DNA of 64,000 nucleotides from positions 1-64,000 of the forward strand of contig NZ_BAABKD010000001.1 of the NCBI RefSeq assembly GCF_039543645.1, read 5' to 3'. Of this stretch, positions 33,904 through 43,333 are shown piece by piece. Each line of letters starts with the position of its first letter. Position 1 is the stretch's first letter. A program made the translations under genes and the position numbers. Under the pieces are notes generated by a model, which had not been told where the DNA came from, searched no databases, and saw only the letters and a program-made list of their open reading frames with translations. Origin of the DNA: Paenalcaligenes hermetiae (GTDB lineage Bacteria; Pseudomonadota; Gammaproteobacteria; Burkholderiales; Burkholderiaceae_B).

Positions 33904-35169
33904 GGCACCTGCAAACTCGCTAGCAACAAAGGGCTGCAAATCATGCATGCCCTCGCCTACCCCAATCCAATACACTGGCACAGGCCGTACGCCGTTACTG
34001 CCTGCGGCAACCGCTGCGAGAATACCACCTTTGGCTGTGCCATCCAGCTTGGTCACCACCAAACCAGTTAGGCCAATCGCCGCATCAAAGGCCTTAATCT
34101 GAGCCAAGGCATTCTGCCCTGTATTTCCATCAACAACCAATAGACACTCGTGTGGGGAGCCTGGATCCGCTTTAGCAATGGCACGCTTGACCTTTTTTAA
34201 CTCCTCCATCAGGTGCAGCTGCGTCGGCAAACGCCCTGCCGTATCAACCATCACCACATCCACACCACGTGATTTTCCAGCGGTGACGGCATTAAAAGCG
34301 ACCGCGCCAGGATTACCCCCCTCTTGGGCAATCACTTGCACTTGATTGCGATTACCCCACTCAACCAACTGTTCACGAGCTGCAGCACGGAATGTATCCC
34401 CTGCAGCCAGCAAAACGCTCGCCCCCTGCTGTTGAAAAGCATGGGCCAGTTTTCCGATAGAGGTGGTTTTACCTGCACCGTTGACCCCAGCGATCATAAC
34501 GACTAAAGGCTTAGCCGCTTGCAACGCAAAGGTTTTTTCTAAAGGTGTTAAATGTCGTGTAAGCGCTTCTTTTAAGGCTTGTTTTACTTGCGCTGCATCG
34601 GTCATTTTCTCTTTGCGCACACGTGTACGCAGCTCTGTAAGTAACGCTTCGGTTGCCTCAACCCCAGCATCTGCCATAATAAGGGCCGTTTCGAGCTCCT
34701 CAAATAGCTCCTCATCGACTTTAACACCCACAAATAAAGAGGTTAAGCTTTGCCCAGTGCGTGACAACCCTTTGCGTAAGCGTGACAACCACGAGCCTTT
34801 TGTGGGTTTGTCTTGGGTAGTTGCCGATACCATGGGTGCCTCTGTGTCCTCTGTATTGAGTAAAGGCGGCTCTGTATTGGCTAGGGGCGGTTCCTCAGAC
34901 TGTGGTCGCGCGGTTTCCACAAAAATCGAATCGGTTACAGTGAGATCTGCCGTTTGGATCAAATGAGATCGATCCACCACAGGCGGCGCTGGTTCCGGGG
35001 TCACCACAGGTGCCTGAACGCTAACTACAGGGCTGGGGCTAGCCACCGGCTCCTGAGCAGCAACCACCGGTTCAGAATCCGTCTGGCTGGTTTCTGGTTG
35101 CACTACCACCTGCTTTTCTTGCAGCTCTTGCTCTTTTTTGGCTTTGCGCCTTTTAAAAAAACTAAACAT
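33889..35169 (-). CDS. ftsY: Signal recognition particle receptor FtsY
   Basis: FtsY is the SRP receptor GTPase that docks nascent membrane proteins. An acidic, Pro/Val-rich N-terminal region of about 125 residues binds membrane and translocon. The NG domain follows, with GVNGAGKTT (228-236), DTAGR (309-313) and TKLDG (373-377). The 426 residues include the variable N-terminal part. It is divergent from rsmD, a conserved neighbour. Confidence 0.97.
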   Translation of the reverse strand: MFSFFKRRKAKKEQELQEKQVVVQPETSQTDSEPVVAAQEPVASPSPVVSVQAPVVTPEPAPPVVDRSHLIQTADLTVTDSIFVETARPQSEEPPLANTEPPLLNTEDTEAPMVSATTQDKPTKGSWLSRLRKGLSRTGQSLTSLFVGVKVDEELFEELETALIMADAGVEATEALLTELRTRVRKEKMTDAAQVKQALKEALTRHLTPLEKTFALQAAKPLVVMIAGVNGAGKTTSIGKLAHAFQQQGASVLLAAGDTFRAAAREQLVEWGNRNQVQVIAQEGGNPGAVAFNAVTAGKSRGVDVVMVDTAGRLPTQLHLMEELKKVKRAIAKADPGSPHECLLVVDGNTGQNALAQIKAFDAAIGLTGLVVTKLDGTAKGGILAAVAAGSNGVRPVPVYWIGVGEGMHDLQPFVASEFAGALLGD

Positions 35170-35218
35170 CGCTTTACACTAAACCTAGTTTGTTAATTCA
35201 CGCACCCAATGGTTAGGC

Positions 35219-35803
35219 ATGAAAAAAAATGCTATTCGAATTGTAGGCGGCCAGTATCGCCGCACCCCTATTACTGTTGTCACCGGCGAGGGCTTACGCC
35301 CCACCCCTGACCGTGTCCGCGAAACCCTATTTAACTGGTTACGCTATTTTTGGGCAGATGACTTTTCACAAAAACGCGCATTGGACTTATTTGCCGGCAG
35401 CGGAGCACTAGGCTTTGAGGCCGCATCCCATGGGATGGCCTTTGTGCAAATGGTGGAATCCAACCCCAACGCTGTCAAAGCCCTGCGCGCCTTGCGCAAC
35501 AAGCTTCAGGCGCACCATATACGTATTCATGCTGGCGACGCCATGCATGTGCTTGAGCGCACCGACCACCCGTATGATCTGGTTTTTATCGACCCCCCCT
35601 TTCATCAGAATTGGTTCGATAAGATCTGGCCGTTACTTCCGCGTATTTTACGCCCAGATGCGCTCATTTATGTAGAAAGTGAGCAGGCCATTTCAATTCC
35701 TCAAAACTTTATTAGTTTACGCCAACAAAAGGCAGGCCATGTACATTTTCAACTACTTCAATTTGCCGAGAGCGCAAAAACAGATAATAATGCGGACAAG
35801 TAG
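35219..35803 (+). CDS. rsmD: 16S rRNA (guanine966-N2)-methyltransferase
   Basis: RsmD methylates G966 of 16S rRNA. The 194-residue protein has the AdoMet motif LDLFAGSGALGFEAASHG and the N2-guanine catalytic motif DLVFIDPPF. It is followed by coaD, the usual partner. Confidence 0.94.
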   Translation: MKKNAIRIVGGQYRRTPITVVTGEGLRPTPDRVRETLFNWLRYFWADDFSQKRALDLFAGSGALGFEAASHGMAFVQMVESNPNAVKALRALRNKLQAHHIRIHAGDAMHVLERTDHPYDLVFIDPPFHQNWFDKIWPLLPRILRPDALIYVESEQAISIPQNFISLRQQKAGHVHFQLLQFAESAKTDNNADK

Positions 35804-35872
35804 ATTGGTCGGCGACGTCGCTTGTATCGTACGCGCTGAAATCTTAACCCATTATTGGTAGCCTCTATTACT

Positions 35873-36373
35873 ATGATTACAGCTGTATATCCCGGAACCT
35901 TTGACCCGTTAACTCGAGGTCACGAGGATTTAGTTCGTCGTGCCGCCAACCTTTTTGATCATGTGGTGGTGGCCGTAGCACATAGCCCTAACAAACGTCC
36001 CTTCTTTTCTGTTGAAGAGCGCGTAGAAATCGCCAAAGAAGTCCTAAGCCATTACTCCAACGTAGAAGTCAAAAGCTTTGGCGGCTTACTCAAAGACTTT
36101 GTGCGCGAACAAGAAGCACGAGTGATTGTGCGTGGTTTACGAGCCGTATCGGATTTTGAGTACGAGTTTCAAATGGCGGGCATGAACCGCCACCTTTTAC
36201 CTGAAGTGGAAACCCTATTCATGACACCATCCGATCAGTATCAGTTTATTTCAGGCACCTTTGTTCGCGAGATTGCACTGCTCGGCGGTGATGTCAGCAA
36301 ATTCGTATTTCCTTCTGTAGAGCGCTGGTTAACCACTAAAGCCGCTGAACGCCGACTACAGTCTAAGGACTAA
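35873..36373 (+). CDS. coaD: Phosphopantetheine adenylyltransferase
   Basis: CoaD makes dephospho-CoA. From the ATG at 35873 it has 166 residues. The nucleotidyltransferase motif lies in YPGTFDPLTRGH (His17), and the later ISGTFVREIALLGGDVS is typical. An upstream in-frame start adds six residues and is less likely. Confidence 0.95.
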   Translation: MITAVYPGTFDPLTRGHEDLVRRAANLFDHVVVAVAHSPNKRPFFSVEERVEIAKEVLSHYSNVEVKSFGGLLKDFVREQEARVIVRGLRAVSDFEYEFQMAGMNRHLLPEVETLFMTPSDQYQFISGTFVREIALLGGDVSKFVFPSVERWLTTKAAERRLQSKD

Positions 36374-36379
36374 TTTCGC

Positions 36380-36429
36380 GTTAAAGCCTAATTCGGTCTA
36401 CACTATAGTTGTACCTTTTAGGCTTTAAC
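36380..36429 (+). promoter_or_regulatory. 12-bp inverted repeat flanking a promoter-like sequence
   Basis: GTTAAAGCCTAA at 36380-36391 is perfectly complementary to TTAGGCTTTAAC at 36418-36429. The 26 bases between contain TATAGT (36404-36409), which could be a -10 box. The second arm ends 11 bases before the ferredoxin ATG. It may be an operator, a 5'-UTR hairpin, or the 3' hairpin of coaD. Confidence 0.55.
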
Positions 36430-36440
36430 GGTTAAATCAT

Positions 36441-36689
36441 ATGGCCTTATATATTACTGAAGAATGCATCAACTGCGACGTGTGTGAGCCCCAGTGCCCT
36501 AATACGGCCATCTATATGGGCGAACACATTTATGAAATCAATCCTAATCTTTGTACTGAATGCGTTGGCCACCACGATGAGCCCCAATGCATTGTATTTT
36601 GCCCTGTAGAGTGTATTGAGGTCCACCCTGAACATCAGGAAACCCAAGAGCAACTTTTTGCTAAATACCAACGCCTAACCGGCTCGTAG
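36441..36689 (+). CDS. 2[4Fe-4S] ferredoxin, YfhL type
   Basis: An 82-residue ferredoxin with two cluster motifs. The first is Cys9, 12, 15 and 19 (CINCDVCEPQCP). The second has Cys38, 41, 50, 54 and 58, with the insertion between its second and third cysteines that marks the YfhL/Alvin type. Such ferredoxins have very low-potential clusters. The redox partner is not evident nearby. Confidence 0.93.
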   Translation: MALYITEECINCDVCEPQCPNTAIYMGEHIYEINPNLCTECVGHHDEPQCIVFCPVECIEVHPEHQETQEQLFAKYQRLTGS

Positions 36690-36696
36690 TCTGCCC

Positions 36697-37071
36697 CTAG
36701 GCATGCTGCTGCCCTGGATCTTTTTTATATAAGCGACAAGGGCGTCCTAACACATGCTCAAACCATACCGCCGCCAGCTCACCTTCATCGATAGCAGCAC
36801 GTGTCTGCCCATGAACATCGGTAGCGATACGGCGTACCTCGTCATCATCCTCGATCACATCCAACATCAGCTCTAAACACAGCATGCCTGGGGCTCTTAC
36901 CTGGAGCTGACCAAAACGTGTACTGAGCTGTAATTGCGCCAGCCTCGCGCAATCTTGCTCTGACAGAACGTGGCCTTGTGTATCCACCAAAAACCATTGA
37001 TGATGATAGTGACTGGGCATGGTTAAGGCTGGAGCAAACTGAATCGGTGTCACTAAAGCTAAAGTCGTCAT
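36697..37071 (-). CDS. Short protein resembling the MOSC N-terminal barrel
   Basis: The 124 residues look like the N-terminal beta-barrel of MOSC proteins, ending with a FEHVLGRPCRLYKKDPG stretch where the catalytic MOSC domain would normally begin. The catalytic part, with its conserved cysteine, is absent and the ferredoxin gene begins eight bases away, so there is no room for it. It may be a stand-alone domain or a degenerate remnant. It lies one base behind the AsmA gene and is probably co-transcribed. Confidence 0.62.
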   Translation of the reverse strand: MTTLALVTPIQFAPALTMPSHYHHQWFLVDTQGHVLSEQDCARLAQLQLSTRFGQLQVRAPGMLCLELMLDVIEDDDEVRRIATDVHGQTRAAIDEGELAAVWFEHVLGRPCRLYKKDPGQQHA

Positions 37072-37072
37072 A

Positions 37073-39571
37073 TTATTTTTTCAATAAGTCTTTAATCGTA
37101 GTACCTAGCGTTTTAGTAGCCGTATCCGGCACCGCCCCCTCTGACTGAATAGGCTGATCCAATAAGTTCAACAACCCCTGATCAATGGCTTGTTGGACTT
37201 CAGGATGCTTGAGCTCCTGCCACTGTAATCGTAATTGAGGACTGAGCCAGCTGCCACTCAGGCGAGCATAGATGGGATGCACACTATACGCTCCCAAATG
37301 CTGATAAACATCGGGCAATGTTTTTCTCTTTACATCAAAACGCCAATCCATATCCATTTGCTGATTGACGCTATCCACATAACCTCGCTCAACCTGTGCA
37401 TTCACCCCAGGGCTTTGCCATTGAAGCTGTGTGATCTGCCCCTGTCCTTGTTGCCACTTCACATCATAGCTAAATACTGTAAATGGTGTACTCAACTGCG
37501 GATTTAGCTGGATAGCAGGTGATTGAACCTGACCACTGAACACGTTACGCACGGCCTCATTCGCTTCTTGTAAGTACTGCCAAAAATCCCAACCAAAAGC
37601 GCTACCATTTTTTACGTGGACCTGTGAACTGCCGGTCATATTAGCCAAACGTGCTAAGCGCGTTTTCCCGTGGGTGGCGAGCGCCAATTTAATGTCGCCT
37701 GTACCACTTAATGCCATTTGCGCACCTATAGACTGAGAAAAGGGCATCATATCAATCTGTTTAAGGTGTGCTTCCATCTTTCCACTTTGTTTCTGATGGC
37801 TCCAATTTGCTTTCATATCGAGCTGCCCACTCCATGCTTGAGCAGATAACTTAGCAATGGTGATTTCACGATTTTTCTGCTCTGCCTGCAGCTGGAGCCC
37901 TTGTAGGATATAGTTTTTATAATGCAACTGCTCTGCTTGCAGTGTTAGCTCTGTAGCTAAAGCACGCCAGTCAAAGTAATCTGGCAGCATTTTCGCCAAT
38001 ACGGGTTTCACGGCAGGCGCGTCTGGTGCTGGTTTTGCTTGAGCTCGCCACGGATTTAAATCAATCTGTGGAGCTTGTACGTTTAGCTGTAATCGTTCTT
38101 GCTCACCATACTGCAATTGCGCTTGGAGCTGAGCCTGTGTATTGGCACTTTGCCACTCTCCCACCACGTGCGCTTGCTGCTGAGCAAATAACCAATCCAC
38201 CTCACCTGAAAACAAAGCTTGAGCCGGGTTGGGATTTAATGCCTCATTATCCAATAATGTATTTACCATTAATTTAGGGAAAACCAAACGTTGCTCTGTT
38301 TGATCCCATTGTGCGGGAGAGCTGACCCCTAGCTTGTAGGCTTGCTGCGCATTTTTGCCAGCCACATCCATGTGGACCTGCCCTACATGCAGCTGCGCTA
38401 ACGCCCCCCTATAATCTTTAGCTCGTGCAGTCACCCCAAACATCTGTGATCCCTGCGTTTGCTTAAAAGAAAATCCAATCGGTTCACCTTGGACCTGCTC
38501 TGGCTCCATAACAAACTTAGGTACGTCTAACGCTAATTCAACCTTGTGCTCGGACTGCCCCCTTTCTACTGGCAATAGCCCTTGTAAGCGCCACTGCAGT
38601 TTCTGCGTAGTTAAAAAAGGAAGATGATGCTTAGCATTTAATTGCGCCGCACTCATGGTCATATTTACTTTATCCAGTGCTAAAGTATCTGATCGCCATT
38701 TTCCCTGAGTGCTCAGCTCTAGGTTACGAACACGTATGTCTTTTGTGTGGGTTAATAATTCAACACCACCACGTAATGTCGCTGCACTAGCCTCATAAGC
38801 TCCCAAATGCCCACTAAGTGCTAAATTCATACGCTGCGCCGAATAACGATACAAATGGGGCTCGAGCTGCACCACAGCTTGCCCTTCAAGTGTCGCATCT
38901 GTAATCGGACTTTCTCCTTGGAGTGCACCTTTAAAAATTACATCAAAGGGCTGTCCAAAAGTCATACGCCCCGTATTTAACTCTAAATCCACCACTCGTA
39001 GTTGCGTTGCCGAGGGCTCATCAGTGAAATGAATTTCACCATTTTTAAGCTCTAAGCCTGCAATATCGATTTGAAACTCAGCCTGTGAGGCGTCTGGCAC
39101 CATAGATGTTGATTGTGCCTGAGCCGTAGGAAAAAATGATCGGGACGTATGCTGCGCTACCTCGTTTGGACCTCGCTGTAAAAGATCCATAAAATTGAAT
39201 TCACCCTGTGCATCGCGATGCAGCCACATCTTTAAACCGCTCACAGCCACGTGATCCACTACCAAACGGTTCCAAAGCAGTGGCCAAACCGCAACCGCAA
39301 AACGCGCATGATCCACAGCAGCAAAAGGCTCATCACTTTGCTTATCAGTTAGAGACACTTGTTCTACAGCTAAGCCAATGCGTGGAAAGAGTGACAACTC
39401 GATATCACCATCAATACTAAGCTGACGCTGATAGCGATCAAACACCAACTGCTCCACTTTATTTTTATAAGCATTTGGGTCAAAAGTGAGCAAGAAAACG
39501 GCTGCCCCCACTAAGGCCACAATTACAAAGACCACTAAAGCAAAGAGTCCTCTTTTAAACCATTTTTTCAT
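37073..39571 (-). CDS. AsmA-family envelope protein
   Basis: AsmA proteins sit in the inner membrane with a large periplasmic bridge-like domain and are linked to lipid transport to the outer membrane. The 832-residue protein has one N-terminal membrane anchor (about residues 8-30). The conserved N-terminal AsmA block follows (FDPNAYKNKVEQLVFD, RQLSIDGDIELSLFPRIGL), then a beta-rich body. The C-terminal AsmA block includes the SGTGDIKLALATHG region. Coupled to the small MOSC-like gene. Confidence 0.9.
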   Translation of the reverse strand: MKKWFKRGLFALVVFVIVALVGAAVFLLTFDPNAYKNKVEQLVFDRYQRQLSIDGDIELSLFPRIGLAVEQVSLTDKQSDEPFAAVDHARFAVAVWPLLWNRLVVDHVAVSGLKMWLHRDAQGEFNFMDLLQRGPNEVAQHTSRSFFPTAQAQSTSMVPDASQAEFQIDIAGLELKNGEIHFTDEPSATQLRVVDLELNTGRMTFGQPFDVIFKGALQGESPITDATLEGQAVVQLEPHLYRYSAQRMNLALSGHLGAYEASAATLRGGVELLTHTKDIRVRNLELSTQGKWRSDTLALDKVNMTMSAAQLNAKHHLPFLTTQKLQWRLQGLLPVERGQSEHKVELALDVPKFVMEPEQVQGEPIGFSFKQTQGSQMFGVTARAKDYRGALAQLHVGQVHMDVAGKNAQQAYKLGVSSPAQWDQTEQRLVFPKLMVNTLLDNEALNPNPAQALFSGEVDWLFAQQQAHVVGEWQSANTQAQLQAQLQYGEQERLQLNVQAPQIDLNPWRAQAKPAPDAPAVKPVLAKMLPDYFDWRALATELTLQAEQLHYKNYILQGLQLQAEQKNREITIAKLSAQAWSGQLDMKANWSHQKQSGKMEAHLKQIDMMPFSQSIGAQMALSGTGDIKLALATHGKTRLARLANMTGSSQVHVKNGSAFGWDFWQYLQEANEAVRNVFSGQVQSPAIQLNPQLSTPFTVFSYDVKWQQGQGQITQLQWQSPGVNAQVERGYVDSVNQQMDMDWRFDVKRKTLPDVYQHLGAYSVHPIYARLSGSWLSPQLRLQWQELKHPEVQQAIDQGLLNLLDQPIQSEGAVPDTATKTLGTTIKDLLKK

Positions 39572-39768
39572 TTAGGCCTCTAACCTTAAAAACAGATACT
39601 ATATAAGCATATAAACGCTTAGGCGATCATATTACGAGAGCGCACGGTACAAGCCCACTCTCTTATGTCAAAAAAATATAACGATATACTATTTATTTCT
39701 ATTTTATATATAAATAAGCCGTTACGATTAGATTATCTTTCCCTTAACTTAGTCCATAAATTTTTATC

Positions 39769-41049
39769 ATGAAATTTGAAACCTTAGCCATCCATGCGGG
39801 TTACCAACCAGACCCTACCACTAAAGCTGTTGCTGTTCCTATCTATCAAACTACCTCTTATGCATTTGATAACACACAGCATGGTGCAGATCTCTTCGAC
39901 TTAAAAGTACCGGGCAATATTTATACCCGCATTATGAATCCCACCAACGCTGTACTAGAAGAACGCGTGGCAGCACTCGAAGGTGGTGTGGCCGCACTAG
40001 CAGTTGCCTCCGGCATGGCGGCTATTACTTATGCTATACAAACCATCGCTCAAGCTGGTGACAACATTGTTTCGGTAAGTAAACTGTATGGTGGCACCTA
40101 TAATCTATTTGCTCATACTTTGCCGCGCCAAGGCATTGAGGTCAAATTTGCACCCCATGATGATATAGCAGCGCTCGAGGCTTTGATCGATGATAAAACG
40201 CGAGCTGTATTTTGTGAAACCATTGGTAACCCATCCGGTAATATCATTGACCTAGAGGCACTGTGTGAGGCCGCACACCGTCATGGGGTACCCGTTATTG
40301 TAGACAACACGGTAGCCTCTCCTGCCTTATGTCGTCCTTTTGAATACGGTGCCGATATTGTGGTGCACTCTTTAACCAAATATATGGGAGGCCATGGCAC
40401 AACAATCGCTGGCGCTGTTGTGGATTCCGGAAAATTTGACTGGGTTAAACACAAAGACCGCTTCCCTATTCTGAACGAGCCCGACCCCTCTTACCACGGC
40501 GTGGTATATACCGAAGCCTTTGGTCCGGCTGCCTTTATTGGTCGCTGTCGTGTTGTGCCTTTGCGCAACACTGGCTCGGCGCTTTCCCCATTTAATGCCT
40601 TCCAAATTCTACAAGGTATTGAAACCCTAGCCTTACGCATGGAACGTCATACAGAAAACGCCCAGCGTGTTGCCGAGTATTTAGCCAATCACCCACATGT
40701 TAGCTGGGTGAACTATGCCGGCTTATCCAGCAACCCTGAACACGCCCTAGCACAAAAATATTTCGGTGGTAAACCAGCCGCTATTTTAAGCTTCGGTATC
40801 AAAGGCGGGCGCGAAGCAGGCGCAAAGTTCATTGATGCGCTTTCTCTTATTCTACGTTTGGTAAATATCGGTGATACCAAGTCTCTTGCTTGTCACCCTG
40901 CCACCACCACCCACCGTCAGCTTAATGATGAGGAGCTAAAACTTGCGGGTGTAAGTAGTGATATGGTTCGTCTTTCTATTGGTATTGAGCATATCGACGA
41001 TATTTTGGCTGACTTAGAACAAGCCTTAGCAGCAAGTCAATCTGCCTAA
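39769..41049 (+). CDS. metY: O-acetylhomoserine sulfhydrylase
   Basis: MetY makes homocysteine from O-acetylhomoserine and sulfide with PLP, the direct route to methionine. The 426-residue length and the starts AIHAGYQPDPTTKAVAVPIY, RIMNPTNAVLEERVAALEGG and SLTKYMGGHGTTIAGAVVD (PLP lysine in SLTKY) match. The sulfide:quinone oxidoreductase further along may compete for the same sulfide. No Shine-Dalgarno site is obvious. The AT-rich 196 bases upstream hold no riboswitch I recognise. Confidence 0.95.
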   Translation: MKFETLAIHAGYQPDPTTKAVAVPIYQTTSYAFDNTQHGADLFDLKVPGNIYTRIMNPTNAVLEERVAALEGGVAALAVASGMAAITYAIQTIAQAGDNIVSVSKLYGGTYNLFAHTLPRQGIEVKFAPHDDIAALEALIDDKTRAVFCETIGNPSGNIIDLEALCEAAHRHGVPVIVDNTVASPALCRPFEYGADIVVHSLTKYMGGHGTTIAGAVVDSGKFDWVKHKDRFPILNEPDPSYHGVVYTEAFGPAAFIGRCRVVPLRNTGSALSPFNAFQILQGIETLALRMERHTENAQRVAEYLANHPHVSWVNYAGLSSNPEHALAQKYFGGKPAAILSFGIKGGREAGAKFIDALSLILRLVNIGDTKSLACHPATTTHRQLNDEELKLAGVSSDMVRLSIGIEHIDDILADLEQALAASQSA

Positions 41050-41070
41050 GCGAACCACATATCAGCTAGC

Positions 41071-41098
41071 AAAAAGCCGCAATTGCGGCTTTTTTTAC
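41071..41098. terminator. Bidirectional terminator, metY / YidB-like gene
   Basis: AAAAAGCCGC and GCGGCTTTTT form a ten-base-pair stem around AATT, with T-runs available to both strands. It ends metY on the plus strand and lies at the stop of the convergent gene. Confidence 0.9.
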
Positions 41099-41523
41099 TT
41101 TTTAGCTAACAAAGCTAAAACTGTACTCATCATCTGGCTCATATCCACTTGTCCAGACTCATTGAGAATTTTATTGTTTTGACTAAATAGTTTATCAACT
41201 ACCACAGGTAATAAACTCGATAAATGGTTTAGTACGGAGTCCTGGCTTAAGCCCGTTTTACTGACCAAGTCAGTCACCATATTATTTCCTAATACCTGCT
41301 GTAGCTGCGTTGGCGCAATAGGCAGGTTTTCCCCCTGACTCATCCATGATTGCACCACTGCACCTAAGCCCCCCTGCTTAAAAGCCTCAAGTAGCCCATT
41401 TATACCACCAGGATATTGATTTACCGCCTGTAAAAATGCCGGCAGTAATGTCGCTTGCTCTTTTTGTTTGTCCCTAAGCATCACTGATGCAGCATTAGCT
41501 AACACACTATTTAATAAGCTCAT
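41095..41523 (-). CDS. YidB-like (DUF937) protein
   Basis: A 142-residue small cytoplasmic helical protein. It has the YidB pattern of a glycine-rich GGINGLLEAFKQGGLGAVVQSW segment and a C-terminal LSSLLPVVVDKLF block. The function of the family is unknown. It stands alone. Confidence 0.8.
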   Translation of the reverse strand: MSLLNSVLANAASVMLRDKQKEQATLLPAFLQAVNQYPGGINGLLEAFKQGGLGAVVQSWMSQGENLPIAPTQLQQVLGNNMVTDLVSKTGLSQDSVLNHLSSLLPVVVDKLFSQNNKILNESGQVDMSQMMSTVLALLAKK

Positions 41524-41585
41524 AACCTTCCTTATCTCAAGATCATCTAATACAAATACTTGTCTTTCTTCAATAAAAAACCACG

Positions 41586-43238
41586 TTATTTGGGCTTAAA
41601 TAGCCAATACAATAACAGCACACACCCCATGACCGTAGCTATCAAACCAAACCACGCAAATAACGGTATACCCAGCCATATGGGTCCAAAATCAAATAAA
41701 CGTGGTGCCAAACCCAGAGCAAATGCCGCCGTTACCAAAGCCACACATAAGCGCACTGCCGCAAGTTCTAAAGACTTAGCCACCTTATCTAAATGACGTA
41801 GCTCCATGTCTACGCCGATACGGCCATGACGCAGACGGTGCAGCAGTAAACGTAGCGCACCAGGTGTGTCGGCCGCCAGATCATAAAACTCAGCCGCCAA
41901 ATAGGTGGCTCGCTCTTTAATAGCATGCACATTGTAATGCTCTCGAATCTGCTCATGGATCATTGGCGTAGCCAATTGCACCAAATCCAAATCCGGGTCG
42001 ACTCGCCGTAATACCCCATCGGCCGTAATAAACGCTTTAAACAACAAACTTAAATCCGCAGGCAGCGTGATTTTCTGCTGACGCGCTAAAGCCATAAAAT
42101 CCATTAAAGCCAAGCTAATACGTAATTTGCCTGTACTATGCTGAGCTAAAAAGCGCTCTACCGCCATATCCAACTGCACCGGATCCGCATCATATTGATC
42201 TGACCATGCTAACAACATCGAAGCCACACCATCGCCACGCCCCTCGGCAAGGGCTCGGAATAAAATCAGCAACTGGGTTTTACGCCGCTCAGAAAGGTGT
42301 CCCACCATCCCAAAATCAATAAAGCCAACACGATTATGTGCCATGGCTAACATATTGCCAGGGTGCGGATCCGCATGAAAAAAACCGTCCTCTAGAATCA
42401 TTTTCAAGACAGCTAGAGCCCCTCGTTTGGCAAGCAAAGCCGGATCAAGCCCTTTGGCGCGTAGCGCTTGCGCATGGGTAGGATTTTCTCCGCGCATAAA
42501 ATCTTGTACGAGTAGTCGTTCGTTGGTCCATTGCCAGTAAATTTTAGGGAAAACGATCTCTGGATGCTGGGCAAATGCCGCCGACATTTGCTCACAGTTA
42601 TGTCCCTCGCGTGCAAAATCCAGCTCGTCTCGCAATGCGCTTGCTACATAACTCACCATTTCCTCGGGCTTAAATCGCGCCCAATCTGGGTTTGTCTGTG
42701 CAAGCAAATGAGCCCCATGTGCTAATAAGCGTAAGTCTGCCTCGATGGTGGCGCGTAAGTCTGGACGCCGAACTTTTAATACCACCTCTGTACCATCATG
42801 CAGGCGCGCCTGATATACCTGCGCCATGGATGCCGCCGCAATGGGCTCTGTATGAAAATCCACAAAGAGCTCGTGAGGATCCGCCCCAAGATCCTCAATC
42901 AGCTGGGGCGAAATCTGCTCCCATGGCACAGCACTCACATGGTTATGTAGTTTCTCTAGTTCTGTTGTCCACTCAGGGCCAAGCAAATCATGTCGCGTTG
43001 CTAAAATCTGCCCGAGCTTGACATAAGTAGGCCCCAAAGCCTCGATGGCTTTGCGCAAACGCTCTGGTAGCGAAAGCTCGGCATTGGCTTTATTTGCTGA
43101 GCTGGTTTGGTCTCGTGGCAAAAGTTTACGTAAGCCCAACTGACTAACTAGCCCATCAACCCCAAACCCAATCAGTATCCCAGCGACCTCTACAAGCCGC
43201 GCTCGGTCTCTAGCGGCAACGATGGCTGTCTCTAACAT
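41586..43238 (-). CDS. ubiB: UbiB/ABC1-family atypical kinase
   Basis: UbiB-family ATPases support ubiquinone synthesis. From the ATG at 43238 (AAAGGGGG upstream) the protein has 550 residues. The family-specific KLGQ motif is at 74-77, AAASMAQVYQARL follows, and the HADPHPGNML catalytic loop comes later. Two C-terminal membrane helices (about 495-545) are usual. A longer in-frame start adds 26 unconserved residues. The operon context of ubiE/ubiJ is missing, so it could be a UbiB paralogue. Confidence 0.85.
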   Translation of the reverse strand: MLETAIVAARDRARLVEVAGILIGFGVDGLVSQLGLRKLLPRDQTSSANKANAELSLPERLRKAIEALGPTYVKLGQILATRHDLLGPEWTTELEKLHNHVSAVPWEQISPQLIEDLGADPHELFVDFHTEPIAAASMAQVYQARLHDGTEVVLKVRRPDLRATIEADLRLLAHGAHLLAQTNPDWARFKPEEMVSYVASALRDELDFAREGHNCEQMSAAFAQHPEIVFPKIYWQWTNERLLVQDFMRGENPTHAQALRAKGLDPALLAKRGALAVLKMILEDGFFHADPHPGNMLAMAHNRVGFIDFGMVGHLSERRKTQLLILFRALAEGRGDGVASMLLAWSDQYDADPVQLDMAVERFLAQHSTGKLRISLALMDFMALARQQKITLPADLSLLFKAFITADGVLRRVDPDLDLVQLATPMIHEQIREHYNVHAIKERATYLAAEFYDLAADTPGALRLLLHRLRHGRIGVDMELRHLDKVAKSLELAAVRLCVALVTAAFALGLAPRLFDFGPIWLGIPLFAWFGLIATVMGCVLLLYWLFKPK

Positions 43239-43333
43239 GGCGCCCCCTTTAGTATGAGCTCCTAAGCATACCGCATTTATACTCGGCTTTAACTGGCGTA
43301 AAAAATAAGCAGCCAATCTGGCTGCCCATTTTT

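Noticed and set aside
39572..39768. Possible SAM-responsive leader before metY
   Set aside because: The region is AT-rich and I see no SAM aptamer motif or terminator stem.
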